DNA of 64,000 nt from Aeromicrobium piscarium (GCF_007421815.1 NZ_VLNT01000002.1:142624-206623), one strand, 5' to 3'; positions 30,001 to 38,021 are shown, counted from the stretch's first letter. The notes: a model not told the origin generated them from the letters alone. Program-made: numbers and translations.

Positions 30001-31600
30001 GCTCGGCCTGCCCGAGATGCGCAAACCGTGGCTGCCGCCCCTCCCGCAGACGCTGACCCTCGACGATCTCGACGACGCCGCGCCCGCGGACTCCGACGCG
30101 ATCGTGTTCGGGCTTGCCGATGTCCCCCATCGCCAGGAGCAGCGCGTGGCCACCTGGGATCTGGTCCGCGGCGGTCACCTGATGATCGCCGGGCAGTCGC
30201 GCTCGGGCCGTTCTTGGGCGCTGCGGACCATCGCCGCCTCGATCGTGCGGACACACTCACCGGCCGATGTCCACGTCTACGGCATCGATGCCGGCAACAA
30301 CGCGCTGCTGCCACTCGTCTCGCTGCCGCACGTGGGCGCTGTCGTCACCCGCACGCAGACCGATCGCCTGTACCGGCTCTTCGACTTCCTCGGTCGTGAG
30401 CTCACCCGCCGCCAGCAGTCGCTCGCGAGCCAGGGATTCGCCGATGTCACCGAGCAGCGCGCAGCGGTACCGCCAGAGGAGCGGCTGCCCTATCTCGTCG
30501 TGGTGCTCGACCGGCTCGAGGGCTATGTGAGCGCCTTCGACTCCCTCGACGGCGGTGTGCTGGTCGAGCGTCTCGTCGGCTTGCTCCAGGAGGGTGTCGG
30601 GGCCGGCATCAGGTTCGTGATCGGCGCGGACCGCAGCGGCGTGCTCGGGCGGATCGCTCTGCTCGTCGAGGATCGGATCATGCTCTCGATGAGCGATGCG
30701 AGCGACTTCTCGGCGATCGGATTGTCGGCCCGCTCGGTGCCGGCCTCCATGCCGCCGGGTCGTGGTTTCCGGGGCGGCGAGCGCCCCGAGGAGCTGCAGT
30801 TCGCGATGCTCGATGCGAGCGGCGAGGGCACCGCACAGGTCCGGGCGCTGCACGAGATCGGTCGGCTGGCGGCTGAACGTCACCCCGATATCCCGCGGCC
30901 GCAGCGGCCGCAGCGTATCGACGAGCTGCCTGTCACGATCAGCCTGGAGGAGGCGCGCCAGCTCGAGCGCACATCGGCCCAGGACAGCCCGACCTTCGTC
31001 CCCATCGGCGTCGGCGGGGACACGCTCGCCCTCGTCGGGTTCGACCCGCTCGTCACCGGTCCGGGATTCCTCGTGGCCGGACCCCCGCGCTCTGGGCGCA
31101 GCACGTCCCTGCGCGTCGCGGTGGAGCATCATCTCTCCCGACGACGCGAGGTCGTGGCCTTCGCACCTCGCATCTCGGCCCTGCGCGAGGTCGAGGGGAA
31201 GCGCTACCGGCTCATGACCGGTCAGGAGCCGATCGACGAGATCCGACAGGTGATCGGCGGGCTCAGAACCCATCACCTCATCGTCGTGGACGATCTCGAC
31301 GTGCTCGGCGCCGACTCACCCTTGGCGCAGTTCCTCTCCGAGACGCTGACGGGCATGCGCGACTCCCCCAATGCCATGATCGTCGCCGGCGGCATCGATG
31401 AGCTGGCGAGCTCGTACCGGGGCCTGCCGGCCGATCTCAAACGGGGCCGCACCGGCTTGGTGCTCGCCCCGCGGGCGGCAAATGACGGCGATGTCGTGAA
31501 TGCACGCTTCCCTCGTTCGGTCGGTGCCTCGGTGCCGATCGGGCGAGGGCTGCTGGCCACCCCCACCGGATTCCGGTGGGTCCAGGTGCCGCAGCCCTGA
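27059..31600 (+). CDS. Type VII-like secretion FtsK/SpoIIIE ATPase with YukD-like and FHA-like N-terminus
   Basis: A 1513-residue EssC/EccC-type motor. Residues 1-95 look like a ubiquitin/YukD fold (G-L-Y-L-G-D-R-R-L-D-P-D-E-P-I near the end). An FHA-like domain follows (about 108-165, R-V-Y-R-L-G-I-G-T-S-T-I-G-N), then two membrane helices near 302-342 and three FtsK-type ATPase domains. Domain 1 has an intact Walker A G-T-T-G-S-G-K-S (~719-726) and Walker B L-L-I-I-I-D-E-F. Domains 2 and 3 have G-Q-S-R-S-G-R-S (~1045) and G-P-P-R-S-G-R-S (~1341), with Arg for the catalytic Lys. It would export WXG100-type substrates; EccB, EccD, EccE and mycosin genes are not in the window. Confidence 0.9.
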   Translation: MRLLITAESASSRKRRDVIVGYTPSSTVADLETQLHEVLEGRRHADLSNVVELTSKRPGWPSSPQGGLYLGDRRLDPDEPITTSGVRHGAVVGLGGPSSHRGEEPDGVVEIRISSGVGAGRVYRLGIGTSTIGNAAHCTIRLAQGPETAARLEVGPRGDIIVTPDPSTIGEEMAAPFRREPATEPIMLSASTVTTRKRRRFGRKKNVESILEQGESIDPTAPLPLVRLERRPLIDGTVWEPGAVLGIGDILLEHVPVTTADASLSPAVASPELDYNRPPRLHPAERVREFKLPTEPRRPDKMPIPIFMVLSPLLMSGTMFFVTRSMYSLMFMVMMPMMMLLNMTGSRRQQKRRYLDQLAEFHRRRADVEEAAVASLLDERSQRRGLYPDPASVLLFATGPRARLWERRRWDPDFLVLRVGTSDVASDVIVKDSTREQHEGPLRWTAPDVPVAVPLATTAVLGIAGETADVHRTTSWLLAQIATLHSPTDTRLWIFSSSRGAASWEWTKWLPHERAGDDHPRPVRLAHDEDDRAAMIGELTAEVERRKELDTDEREGLPSIVVVLDGARELRMAPGMTSLLKSGAFVNVYFICLDRTSRELPEECRSVVEIDGPLANLQTTAERHLDGVRRDVVDDAWLDRLGRALAPIRDVSTEDLSSSLPAASRLLDVLGLPVPDGEALTRRWSGGGRTTRAVIGEGLDGPFTVDVRADGPHGLVAGTTGSGKSELLQTIIASLSVGNRPDEFNFVLIDYKGGAAFKDCQHLPHTVGMVTDLDGHLTSRALESLGAELRRREHQLARADAKDIEDYLAAKGPDDEPMPRLLIIIDEFAALVAELPDFVNGLVDVARRGRSLGVHLILATQRPAGVVNAEIKSNTNLRIALRVTDANDSEDVIESKVAAEIPKSFPGRAYARLGHSSLVAFQSSRVGGRPAGDERPELVSRAFGLGDLRALAPLSAEAEEDTSTPTDLTTLVRAVNAANDLLGLPEMRKPWLPPLPQTLTLDDLDDAAPADSDAIVFGLADVPHRQEQRVATWDLVRGGHLMIAGQSRSGRSWALRTIAASIVRTHSPADVHVYGIDAGNNALLPLVSLPHVGAVVTRTQTDRLYRLFDFLGRELTRRQQSLASQGFADVTEQRAAVPPEERLPYLVVVLDRLEGYVSAFDSLDGGVLVERLVGLLQEGVGAGIRFVIGADRSGVLGRIALLVEDRIMLSMSDASDFSAIGLSARSVPASMPPGRGFRGGERPEELQFAMLDASGEGTAQVRALHEIGRLAAERHPDIPRPQRPQRIDELPVTISLEEARQLERTSAQDSPTFVPIGVGGDTLALVGFDPLVTGPGFLVAGPPRSGRSTSLRVAVEHHLSRRREVVAFAPRISALREVEGKRYRLMTGQEPIDEIRQVIGGLRTHHLIVVDDLDVLGADSPLAQFLSETLTGMRDSPNAMIVAGGIDELASSYRGLPADLKRGRTGLVLAPRAANDGDVVNARFPRSVGASVPIGRGLLATPTGFRWVQVPQP

Positions 31601-31783
31601 GCCCCGGCCTAGGAGAAGGCGCTCGGCGTTACTACTGGGTTGCGCGTGAGGTGTTCGATGTCATCGACGGGCCGGCCGTCGTGTCTGAGACGACGGGGCA
31701 AATTCTCCCTGTGGATAGTCGCTGGACGTGTCAGTGGGACCTGCGATGATGGGAACATCAGTTCGACGCATGTGGGGGTTCCG
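31601..31783. other. Intergenic, EssC-like gene to HNH gene
   Basis: 183 nt without a gene. A short stem CCGTCGT ... ACGACGG lies near 31678-31700 and could weaken read-through. GATGAT near 31745 is a possible -10 for the HNH gene. Nothing else is recognised. Confidence 0.3.
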
Positions 31784-33073
31784 ATGGGTGTGGTGGTGGA
31801 TCGTCTGGCCGGTGGTCCGGCGGCGATCGCTGCCGCGCGTGAGGGGCTCGCCGGACTGGATGCGGGTGAGTTGGTGGAGGCGCATCGGGTGGGGCAGGAG
31901 ATTCTGCGTGAGGTGCAGGCGTTCCTTCTCGCCGTGACCGCTGAAGGGGCGCGCAAGAAGGCGCACGAGCAGACCTCCGCACCGTCCATGGATGCGTTGA
32001 TCGCCGAGACCTCGGGTATCACCCGGCGCGACGCCGCCCGGCAGCGCCAGCGCGCCGAACGCCTCGAGACGGCGCCTGTGCTGGCCGGACAGCTGACCAA
32101 GCCCGGCATGTCCACCGACAAGGCTCAGGTGGTCGCCCGCGCCATGGATGATCTTCCCCGCGACCTGTCCGCGGCCGACCGCGGCATCGTCGAACGTGAT
32201 CTCGCTGAGGCGGCACCAGGCATGAGCCTTGAACAGTTGCGGCGCAAGGCCCGTCGGGCGGTCGAGATCGTCGACAAGCCCCGCGCCGACGCGATCGAAG
32301 ACCGCGCTCTCACCCGCCAGGAGGAGGCGGCACAGCGCAAGGTCAGCTTCTGGATGACCCGGCCCGATGATGCTGGCATGGTCAAGGGCGGATTCGAGAT
32401 CGACGCGTTCACCGGCGACATGCTGCGCTCCGTCCTCGAATCCAAGACCTCACCGCGCTACCGCGGCGCTGACGCTGAGGTACCCGAATCGACGTCGGTC
32501 GGCGACCAGCCGGCCTATCCGGAGAAGCTCGGTCGCGCCTTCTGCGATGTCCTGCGGCACCTGCCCAAGGACGGCTACGGCAACCACGGCGGTGTCGCCG
32601 CCACGCTCATGGTCACCGTCACCGAGGACGCCCTGCGTGGTCGCACCGACCAGGCCGGCGTCACCGACCATGGCACGCATGTCTCCGCCGGGCAGCTGCG
32701 GATGATCGCCTGCGGCGCGGGCATCATCCCCGCGGTCATGGACGGCGACTCGGTACCCCTCGACCTCGGCCGCAGCAACCGGCTCCACACCGAGAAACAA
32801 CGACGCGCACTCGCGCTCAGGGACGGAGGGTGCGCGTTCCCGGGCTGCGACCGACCGCCCAGTTGGTGTGAAGCCCACCATGTGAGGCCGTGGTCCGAGG
32901 GCGGACCGACCAGTGTCGACGACGGAGTCCTGCTCTGCGCGCATCACCATCGCAAAATTCATCACAGCAGGTGGCGAGTCATCATCAACCCCCGCGACCG
33001 ACTCCCCGACTTCTACCCACCCGGATCCACCACGCCCATCCGCAACACCCGCTACCGACCACTCATCGCCTAG
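31784..33073 (+). CDS. DUF222 / HNH endonuclease domain protein
   Basis: A 429-residue protein of the DUF222 plus HNH family common in actinobacteria (13E12-like). The C-terminal HNH nuclease reads C-A-F-P-G-C-D ... W-C-E-A-H-H-V-R-P-W-S-E-G-G-P-T ... L-L-C-A-H-H-H-R-K-I-H, with the catalytic His pair and the zinc cysteines intact. The long N-terminal helical DUF222 is of unknown role. The family is often multicopy and found near mobile DNA, but no transposase or repeats bound this copy. ATG 31784 follows GGGGG by 6 nt. Confidence 0.9.
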   Translation: MGVVVDRLAGGPAAIAAAREGLAGLDAGELVEAHRVGQEILREVQAFLLAVTAEGARKKAHEQTSAPSMDALIAETSGITRRDAARQRQRAERLETAPVLAGQLTKPGMSTDKAQVVARAMDDLPRDLSAADRGIVERDLAEAAPGMSLEQLRRKARRAVEIVDKPRADAIEDRALTRQEEAAQRKVSFWMTRPDDAGMVKGGFEIDAFTGDMLRSVLESKTSPRYRGADAEVPESTSVGDQPAYPEKLGRAFCDVLRHLPKDGYGNHGGVAATLMVTVTEDALRGRTDQAGVTDHGTHVSAGQLRMIACGAGIIPAVMDGDSVPLDLGRSNRLHTEKQRRALALRDGGCAFPGCDRPPSWCEAHHVRPWSEGGPTSVDDGVLLCAHHHRKIHHSRWRVIINPRDRLPDFYPPGSTTPIRNTRYRPLIA

Positions 33074-33077
33074 ACCG

Positions 33078-33215
33078 TCGCGCCAGTAGGCGCGGCGTTG
33101 CGAACGGCGCATCCTTGGGGATGCTCCGCCATCGCCAAGGGCTCCGTCCAGGGAGGTGCCCCCACTGCGGAGCGCCCACGGGGCGGCGCGGCGTAGCCGG
33201 GGCCTACTGGCGCGA
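33078..33215. repeat. 138-bp intergenic element with 14-bp terminal inverted repeats
   Basis: The ends TCGCGCCAGTAGGC (33078-33091) and GCCTACTGGCGCGA (33202-33215) are perfect inverted repeats. Inside are further stems: GCATCC-TTGG-GGATGC and GCTCCG ... CGGAGC. The block lies between convergent genes, 4 nt from each stop. It could be a terminator-like structured RNA or a small non-coding mobile element; no target duplication is clear. Confidence 0.6.
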
Positions 33216-33219
33216 TCTC

Positions 33220-34116
33220 TTAACGCACCTTCTTGACGATCGACTGCAGCTCACCGACGCCCAGGTCGTAGGGGCCTCCCGAACCGGAGATGGTCCCGGG
33301 CATCTGGAGCGTCTCGCCGTTCGGCAAAGTCGCCTCGACCGTGTAGTCGACGGTGACGCCGATCGCGTACGACCCGGAGCGTCGGTACGCATGCTCGACG
33401 GCACCCTCCTGGCCGACCTCCGCATCGGCGATGCCGGCACCGGTGGCGGAGGCACCGTCGCCGAAGTTCCAGGTGACGTCCTCGGGTGAGAAGGTCAGCG
33501 GGATGTCGAAGCCGAGGACGTCGACATTCACCTGCTGGTCCGCGTCGTCGACGTACATATTCGTCGGGAAGTTGACGTAGCTGCGCGCGCCGGGCTCAGT
33601 AGTGATCTCCACCCCAGGGGCGACGGCTCGTGCGCTGTCGATGATGTCGTCGATGGTGATCTGGCGGGGCCCCTCCTGCGGCGGCGGATCGTTCGCACCG
33701 CGGCAGATGACGCCGAGCCGCTCGAACTCCGGACCGTTGGGGAATGTGCCATCGGGATTGACGAGCCGACCGAAGTCCCAGTACCCGTTCTCTCCATCGG
33801 CGCAGTGGGTCTCGGCGTACTGATACATCTCGTGACACAGTGCATCGTTGATCTGCATGGGACGATTGGTCTCGGGGTCGTGCCTGATTCCGGCTTCTGG
33901 ACAGTACGGCGCGTAGGCGTGTTCCATCCACGGTTCAGGGTCGGTGAAGATCGGCCGGTCGCCTCCGCCGCCTCCACCCGGGTCGGTGACCGAACCACCG
34001 GGGTCGGTACCGACGAGATCATCGTCGTCCCAGTCCCAACCGGCGAACGCAGGGCTGACAGTACCGATGAGAACAGCCGCCAGTCCGATGGCGGCGACTC
34101 GAAGTCCTTGTCTCAC
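33220..34116 (-). CDS. Secreted PKD-type protein (copy A)
   Basis: A 298-residue protein with a signal peptide (V-A-A-I-G-L-A-A-V-L-I-G-T-V-S-P-A-F-A) and a low-complexity Asp/Gly linker. A middle region contains five cysteines, and the C-terminal PKD-like domain reads W-N-F-G-D-G-A-S-A-T-G-A-G-I-A ... A-V-E-H-A-Y-R-R-S-G-S-Y-A-I-G-V. It ends V-G-E-L-Q-S-I-V-K-K-V-R. A paralogue at 38022-38873 has the same domains and tail. It follows its DUF6318 lipoprotein gene by 4 nt. Extracellular; binding or structural role inferred. Confidence 0.82.
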   Translation of the reverse strand: MRQGLRVAAIGLAAVLIGTVSPAFAGWDWDDDDLVGTDPGGSVTDPGGGGGGDRPIFTDPEPWMEHAYAPYCPEAGIRHDPETNRPMQINDALCHEMYQYAETHCADGENGYWDFGRLVNPDGTFPNGPEFERLGVICRGANDPPPQEGPRQITIDDIIDSARAVAPGVEITTEPGARSYVNFPTNMYVDDADQQVNVDVLGFDIPLTFSPEDVTWNFGDGASATGAGIADAEVGQEGAVEHAYRRSGSYAIGVTVDYTVEATLPNGETLQMPGTISGSGGPYDLGVGELQSIVKKVR

Positions 34117-34120
34117 GGTC

Positions 34121-34729
34121 TCACTCCCCCAGGTTGAAGTTCAGCAGTGACCATACGTCACCGGTCCATCGGAGATTCAACGACGCCGGGACATCCTGCT
34201 CCGCAGGCAACACTTCGACGTCCTCAGGGTCCTCGCTGTTGATGCGCTCACCCCCGGGAATGTCCATGGTCAGCGAAAAATTGTGCACGTCGTCGCTGGT
34301 CTCGTGGTCCTGGACGATGAAGGTAGGTTCTTTCCCGGCGACCTGCAACTTCTTACTCTCCGCCGCAGCGAAGCGCTCCAGTGAGGCGCACCCCTCGCAG
34401 GTGGTCTGGTCGGCGATGTCGAGGACCGGATCGGCGTCGCCGGTCGCGTAGGCATAGAAGATCAGGTCCATCGCGTACTGCGCGAACTCCTCGGCGCTCT
34501 CCGACGAGTTCTCCTGATCCCCCGGAGCTGGGGGCGCCTCTGTGGCGCTCCATTCCCAGTCCTGCTCCTGCGCCGGCGTACTCTCCGTCCCTGCCTCGGG
34601 CAAGTCGGAGTCCTCCCCGCCGGAGCAGGCCGCCAGCGTGAGCGCCAACAGCACAGCGACAACCCCGGCACCACGTCGCCGTGAGACGAACGAGGTGCCG
34701 GGGTCGCGGGCCGTGTCGTCAGGCCACAC
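34121..34729 (-). CDS. DUF6318-type lipoprotein (copy A)
   Basis: A 202-residue lipoprotein: hydrophobic signal V-V-A-V-L-L-A-L-T-L-A-A-C with lipobox L-A-A-C, an acidic linker, and a mature domain with A-Q-Y-A-M-D-L-I-F-Y-A-Y-A-T-G-D and the cysteine pair T-T-C-E-G-C-A. This matches DUF6318 as I know it, function unknown. The GTG at 34729 is 6 nt after the WXG100 stop; an early signal-peptide start inside the frame is not available. Middle gene of WXG100-lipoprotein-PKD. Confidence 0.78.
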   Translation of the reverse strand: MWPDDTARDPGTSFVSRRRGAGVVAVLLALTLAACSGGEDSDLPEAGTESTPAQEQDWEWSATEAPPAPGDQENSSESAEEFAQYAMDLIFYAYATGDADPVLDIADQTTCEGCASLERFAAAESKKLQVAGKEPTFIVQDHETSDDVHNFSLTMDIPGGERINSEDPEDVEVLPAEQDVPASLNLRWTGDVWSLLNFNLGE

Positions 34730-34735
34730 CGTCGA

Positions 34736-35041
34736 TCAGCGCGGCGAGGTGAGCGGCGAGAGCACGGGATGCTTGTCCTGCTCCTTGGCGCCCTCGGCGA
34801 ACTTGTTGTGCTGGAAGGCGACATCGGTGCCCGCACCGGCGAAGGCCTGGCACAGGTTCGTCAGCGTCTGCTTGAACTGCACCCAGGACTCGTTGAACTG
34901 GGCGGCGCCAGCCGACTGCCACTCCTCATTGGCCTGCGTCAGCGATGCATCCACATTGGTGATCATCGTGTCGGTCTCCTGCATCGAACGCTGAAGCGTC
35001 GTGTAGAGAGCGTGCAGGTCTTCGATCCGTGCTCCGGCCAT
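34736..35041 (-). CDS. WXG100-family protein (ESX-type substrate)
   Basis: A 101-residue helical hairpin protein of the EsxA/WXG100 size and shape. The turn reads E-W-Q-S-A-G-A-A-Q-F: Trp and the downstream Phe are in register, but the Gly of W-x-G is Ser. No Y-x-x-x-D/E export signal is seen near the C-terminus. It is probably exported by the FtsK-type ATPase encoded 3 kb away and may pair with another helical protein. ATG 35041 has GAGGAGA 7 nt upstream. First gene of the copy A operon. Confidence 0.82.
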   Translation of the reverse strand: MAGARIEDLHALYTTLQRSMQETDTMITNVDASLTQANEEWQSAGAAQFNESWVQFKQTLTNLCQAFAGAGTDVAFQHNKFAEGAKEQDKHPVLSPLTSPR

Positions 35042-35229
35042 CTGATTTCTCCTCAGTACGTTGGTCCGTCCCCCGAACCCCGCCGAAGGACCACTGCGTT
35101 GACAAGACAGTACCGAACTCTACGATCTCTCCCCTAGTCCCGCCCACTCAGAGAGCGATCGAGGCGAGTCCTGGTACCTTCTTTCTCAGCTTCAGTGTCT
35201 TTCCAGCTTCACTGTCGAGGGGTGGATCG
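35042..35229. promoter_or_regulatory. Divergent promoters, WXG100 operon and effector operon
   Basis: TTGACA (35099-35104), a 16-nt spacer and TACGAT (35121-35126) form a strong plus-strand promoter for the 35230 gene with a ~97-nt leader. On the minus strand TACTGT overlaps the same region and could serve the WXG100 gene. The two operons are therefore likely expressed together. Confidence 0.55.
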
Positions 35230-35562
35230 GTGACCGACCAAGAGGACAACCAGTACAAGGCCGCGCTCGGGCGCGCACGGACGCGGATCGGCCAGGAACG
35301 CGATGCCTTCGATATCGGGGGCGATCCCACATCGGCGGTCACCCGGGCCATCGCGACCGACGGCGGATGGGACTGCAGCGAGGCCGATGGCTGGCTGGAG
35401 GACCTCTCGCATCAGGTCAGCGGGCTGCGCGAGGCCTTCGATCAGGCATGGAACGACATCAACTCGGCCCACGAAGCCCAACCCGACAAGGTCGACGAGG
35501 GTGACTGGCGCGGACGGGCGTACTACACGCTCCAAGGCCCCCTGATCCTGCAGGCGTACTGA
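35230..35562 (+). CDS. Small helical protein preceding the effector-like gene
   Basis: A 110-residue acidic protein, predicted helical, with W-D-C-S-E-A-D-G-W-L-E-D-L and A-F-D-Q-A-W-N-D-I-N-S-A-H in the middle. I do not recognise the family. Size, helicity and position 1 nt before a large gene resemble the small helical partners or chaperones of type VII effectors (WXG-like or Lap-like), which is inference. GTG 35230 is used; the 3' end reads Y-Y-T-L-Q-G-P-L-I-L-Q-A-Y. Confidence 0.6.
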   Translation: MTDQEDNQYKAALGRARTRIGQERDAFDIGGDPTSAVTRAIATDGGWDCSEADGWLEDLSHQVSGLREAFDQAWNDINSAHEAQPDKVDEGDWRGRAYYTLQGPLILQAY

Positions 35563-35563
35563 C

Positions 35564-37522
35564 ATGACCGTGCGCATGAACGTCGACGCCCTCGATTCCG
35601 CGATCTCCGCGGTCGAGGAGCTTGCCAATGACATCGCCAATGCCCGTACCGCCTGCATCAACGCCGTGCCGTACCGCGGGCCGTCGCTGTCGAGCCTGAC
35701 CGGGAATTCGGTCACCGTGACCGCGCCGGAGTGGCTCAGGGAGCAGAAGACCGACCCGCTGGGTGTCGTGCTCGATCTCGCCCGTCTCCTCGACACCGAT
35801 GGCGAGGGCGAGGTCGTGTGGACGGGATCCACCGACGGCTCCATCCAGGACATCAAGGAGGAGCTCGGTCGTCAGATCGCGGCGCGCGCCGAGGATCTGG
35901 AGGATGTCGAGTCCTCTGAGGATCTCGACGAGTTCCTCGAGACGCTGGAACTGCTCGACACGTACGCCGACGATCCCGATGTCACCGGGGCCTTCGTCAA
36001 CGCGATCGGTCCCGAGGGCCTCAACCGGCTGATCCAGCAGGCGGGTTCGATGACCGGCCCGTACGCCGACTACCCGAACCCGAACGGCATCTACGAGGAC
36101 TCCTCGTACGGCGAGGAGTTCGAACGCGTCGTCGCCATGCAGGACACGCTGGCCGAGACGTTGAGCCAGAGTGTCGCCACGGCCTCCCTCGCCGGCAAGC
36201 TGCCCGACGACTTCGGTGAGGAGTTCGTCCGCGGCGGAGACCCGCGGTCCGCCGCCATCCTCTTCGACTACGCGGCCCGGGGCGGACACGAGTTCGGCTC
36301 GGAGTTCCTGGTCTCCGCCGGAGACGCTCTCCTGGAATGGGAGAACGGCGAAGGCGGGATGTACTGGAGCAACTTCCCGGGCGGGGACCAGCAGTACGGC
36401 ACCGCCGATCTCGATGCCCTGCGCGACCCCACGGTGGCGTGGATGGAGGCGCTCTCGCTCAGCACGGACGGCTCACAAGAAGTGCTGCTCGACACCGACC
36501 GGGCCGCCTACCTACTGGAGAGATTCAGCCCGATGGAGGATGTCAACGGTGAGGCGGCCGGCAAGGTCCTGCAAACCGCCACAGTCGACCAGGCCCTCGA
36601 TCCGGGCAATCACGGGCGCGACGCCGCCGCCATCTCCTCGTGGGCCATCGAACACTTCGGCGGCGACGCCGAGCCCCCGGACGGCATCAAGGAGGAGCTC
36701 GGGGGCATTCTCGGGGTCTACATCTACGACGTCTACGAGGCGATCCCCGGCCGCGGCCTGGATATCGAGCCGGGAACCTATGTCCGGCCTCCCGATGACC
36801 GCGGTGACGGTTGGCCAGTTCACGGAATCACGATCAATAACGAGGATCTGCGGGGAATCCTCGGCGATATCGGCGATAACGACAGTGCCGTGTCCATCAT
36901 CGGTTCGGCCGCGAACAACTACAACCAGGTGCGTATCGACGATGCCGTCCAGTCGGCGATCGCCAACGGCGGCCAGGTCGGGGGCGACGATCCCATCACC
37001 ATGACCACCGGCACCAATGCCGCCAACCTCGGCTTCCTGTACGACGGACTGCTCGAGGGCGGCATCAGCTCCGCTGAGGACGACGCCGCTCAGCGGCGTC
37101 GTATGGCCGAGCTCCTCCTGCTCCCGACGAACGCGATCGACGTTCCTGGAGGTCCGGTGGGCACCTATGTGGTGGGAGAGATCAAGAAGCACCTCACCAA
37201 TGAGTTCGTCGGCGACGGTGTCAACGAGGCCATCACCGGAGCGAATGATGTCTTCACCCAGCTGTCCCGCCAGACCTGGTTGCAGACCTTCGAGACCATG
37301 CTCACGGCCGAAGGCGGCGACCAGCTCGATCTGGGCGACGCTCGGGACCAGTGGCCCACCAATGCCGCCGGTAATCCCATCCCGACCGAGGATCTCTCGG
37401 ACCAAGAGGTGCTGAACCTCATCCTCGCGATCCAAGACGGTGACGGCGGCTATGCCTCCACCGCGCTGTCGGAGGCGGCTGCCCAGATGGAACGCCATCT
37501 CGACCGGTACGGCGTGAGTTGA
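35564..37522 (+). CDS. Large acidic protein, DUF6571-like, type VII-associated
   Basis: A 652-residue acidic protein with no signal peptide or membrane helix. The N-terminal ~60 residues are helical (A-L-D-S-A-I-S-A-V-E-E-L-A-N-D-I-A-N-A), as in type VII substrates. The rest resembles DUF6571 proteins found near actinobacterial ESX genes, judged from general pattern only. No catalytic motif is recognised, so calling it a toxin would be unsupported. It begins 1 nt after the preceding gene and its TGA overlaps the following lipoprotein ATG (TGATG). Confidence 0.65.
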   Translation: MTVRMNVDALDSAISAVEELANDIANARTACINAVPYRGPSLSSLTGNSVTVTAPEWLREQKTDPLGVVLDLARLLDTDGEGEVVWTGSTDGSIQDIKEELGRQIAARAEDLEDVESSEDLDEFLETLELLDTYADDPDVTGAFVNAIGPEGLNRLIQQAGSMTGPYADYPNPNGIYEDSSYGEEFERVVAMQDTLAETLSQSVATASLAGKLPDDFGEEFVRGGDPRSAAILFDYAARGGHEFGSEFLVSAGDALLEWENGEGGMYWSNFPGGDQQYGTADLDALRDPTVAWMEALSLSTDGSQEVLLDTDRAAYLLERFSPMEDVNGEAAGKVLQTATVDQALDPGNHGRDAAAISSWAIEHFGGDAEPPDGIKEELGGILGVYIYDVYEAIPGRGLDIEPGTYVRPPDDRGDGWPVHGITINNEDLRGILGDIGDNDSAVSIIGSAANNYNQVRIDDAVQSAIANGGQVGGDDPITMTTGTNAANLGFLYDGLLEGGISSAEDDAAQRRRMAELLLLPTNAIDVPGGPVGTYVVGEIKKHLTNEFVGDGVNEAITGANDVFTQLSRQTWLQTFETMLTAEGGDQLDLGDARDQWPTNAAGNPIPTEDLSDQEVLNLILAIQDGDGGYASTALSEAAAQMERHLDRYGVS

Positions 37523-38019
37523 TGCGACGCGCCTCCTGGCTGGGCTCCCTCGCGGCGACGGTCGGCATCTGCGGCGCCGTCACGGCCTGCGGGTCGACGC
37601 CAGCCGCACCCGACCGTGCCTGCTCCATCGACGGTGCGACCGTGGAGAACCTGGCCGGCACCGCGGAGTTCTCCGCGGACGACGCCGAGATCGGCAGCGA
37701 CCTCCCACTCGGCGAGCAGAAGGTCGACGCCTCCTGCGATATCGGCGTCGGCGACCACACCATCACCGTCGTATCGGTCGTCCTCACCGCGCAGGATGCC
37801 GAGAGTCTCAGCAAGACGTACGCCGCGTCGCCCCATGCCTTCTCCGATGACGAGGGACTCGGCGTCGTCGGGGATCACGTCGGGGGCTACCTCTGCGGAC
37901 GAGTCGACACCCGCCTCGTGTTCGATGACGAACTCGAGGCACCCTATGACGAAACCACCATGCGCGCTGCGCTCGCCGACGTCGTCGCCGAGGTCGGCTG
38001 TTACGACGGCGAGAGCTGA
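37522..38019 (+). CDS. Hypothetical lipoprotein
   Basis: A 165-residue lipoprotein: signal S-L-A-A-T-V-G-I-C-G-A-V-T-A-C with lipobox V-T-A-C. The mature part has four further cysteines (R-A-C-S, A-S-C-D, Y-L-C-G, V-G-C-Y) that could make two disulfides. Not recognised. It is translationally coupled to the large acidic protein and convergent with the PKD copy B gene, 2 nt apart. An exported partner of the large protein is possible. Confidence 0.7.
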   Translation: MRRASWLGSLAATVGICGAVTACGSTPAAPDRACSIDGATVENLAGTAEFSADDAEIGSDLPLGEQKVDASCDIGVGDHTITVVSVVLTAQDAESLSKTYAASPHAFSDDEGLGVVGDHVGGYLCGRVDTRLVFDDELEAPYDETTMRAALADVVAEVGCYDGES

Positions 38020-38021
38020 AC

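Noticed and set aside
31784..33073. Intron-encoded homing endonuclease
   Set aside because: No intron boundaries and no interrupted host gene; DUF222 plus HNH stands alone.
35564..37522. Calling the large acidic protein a toxin
   Set aside because: No toxin domain or catalytic motif is visible; only context suggests an effector.
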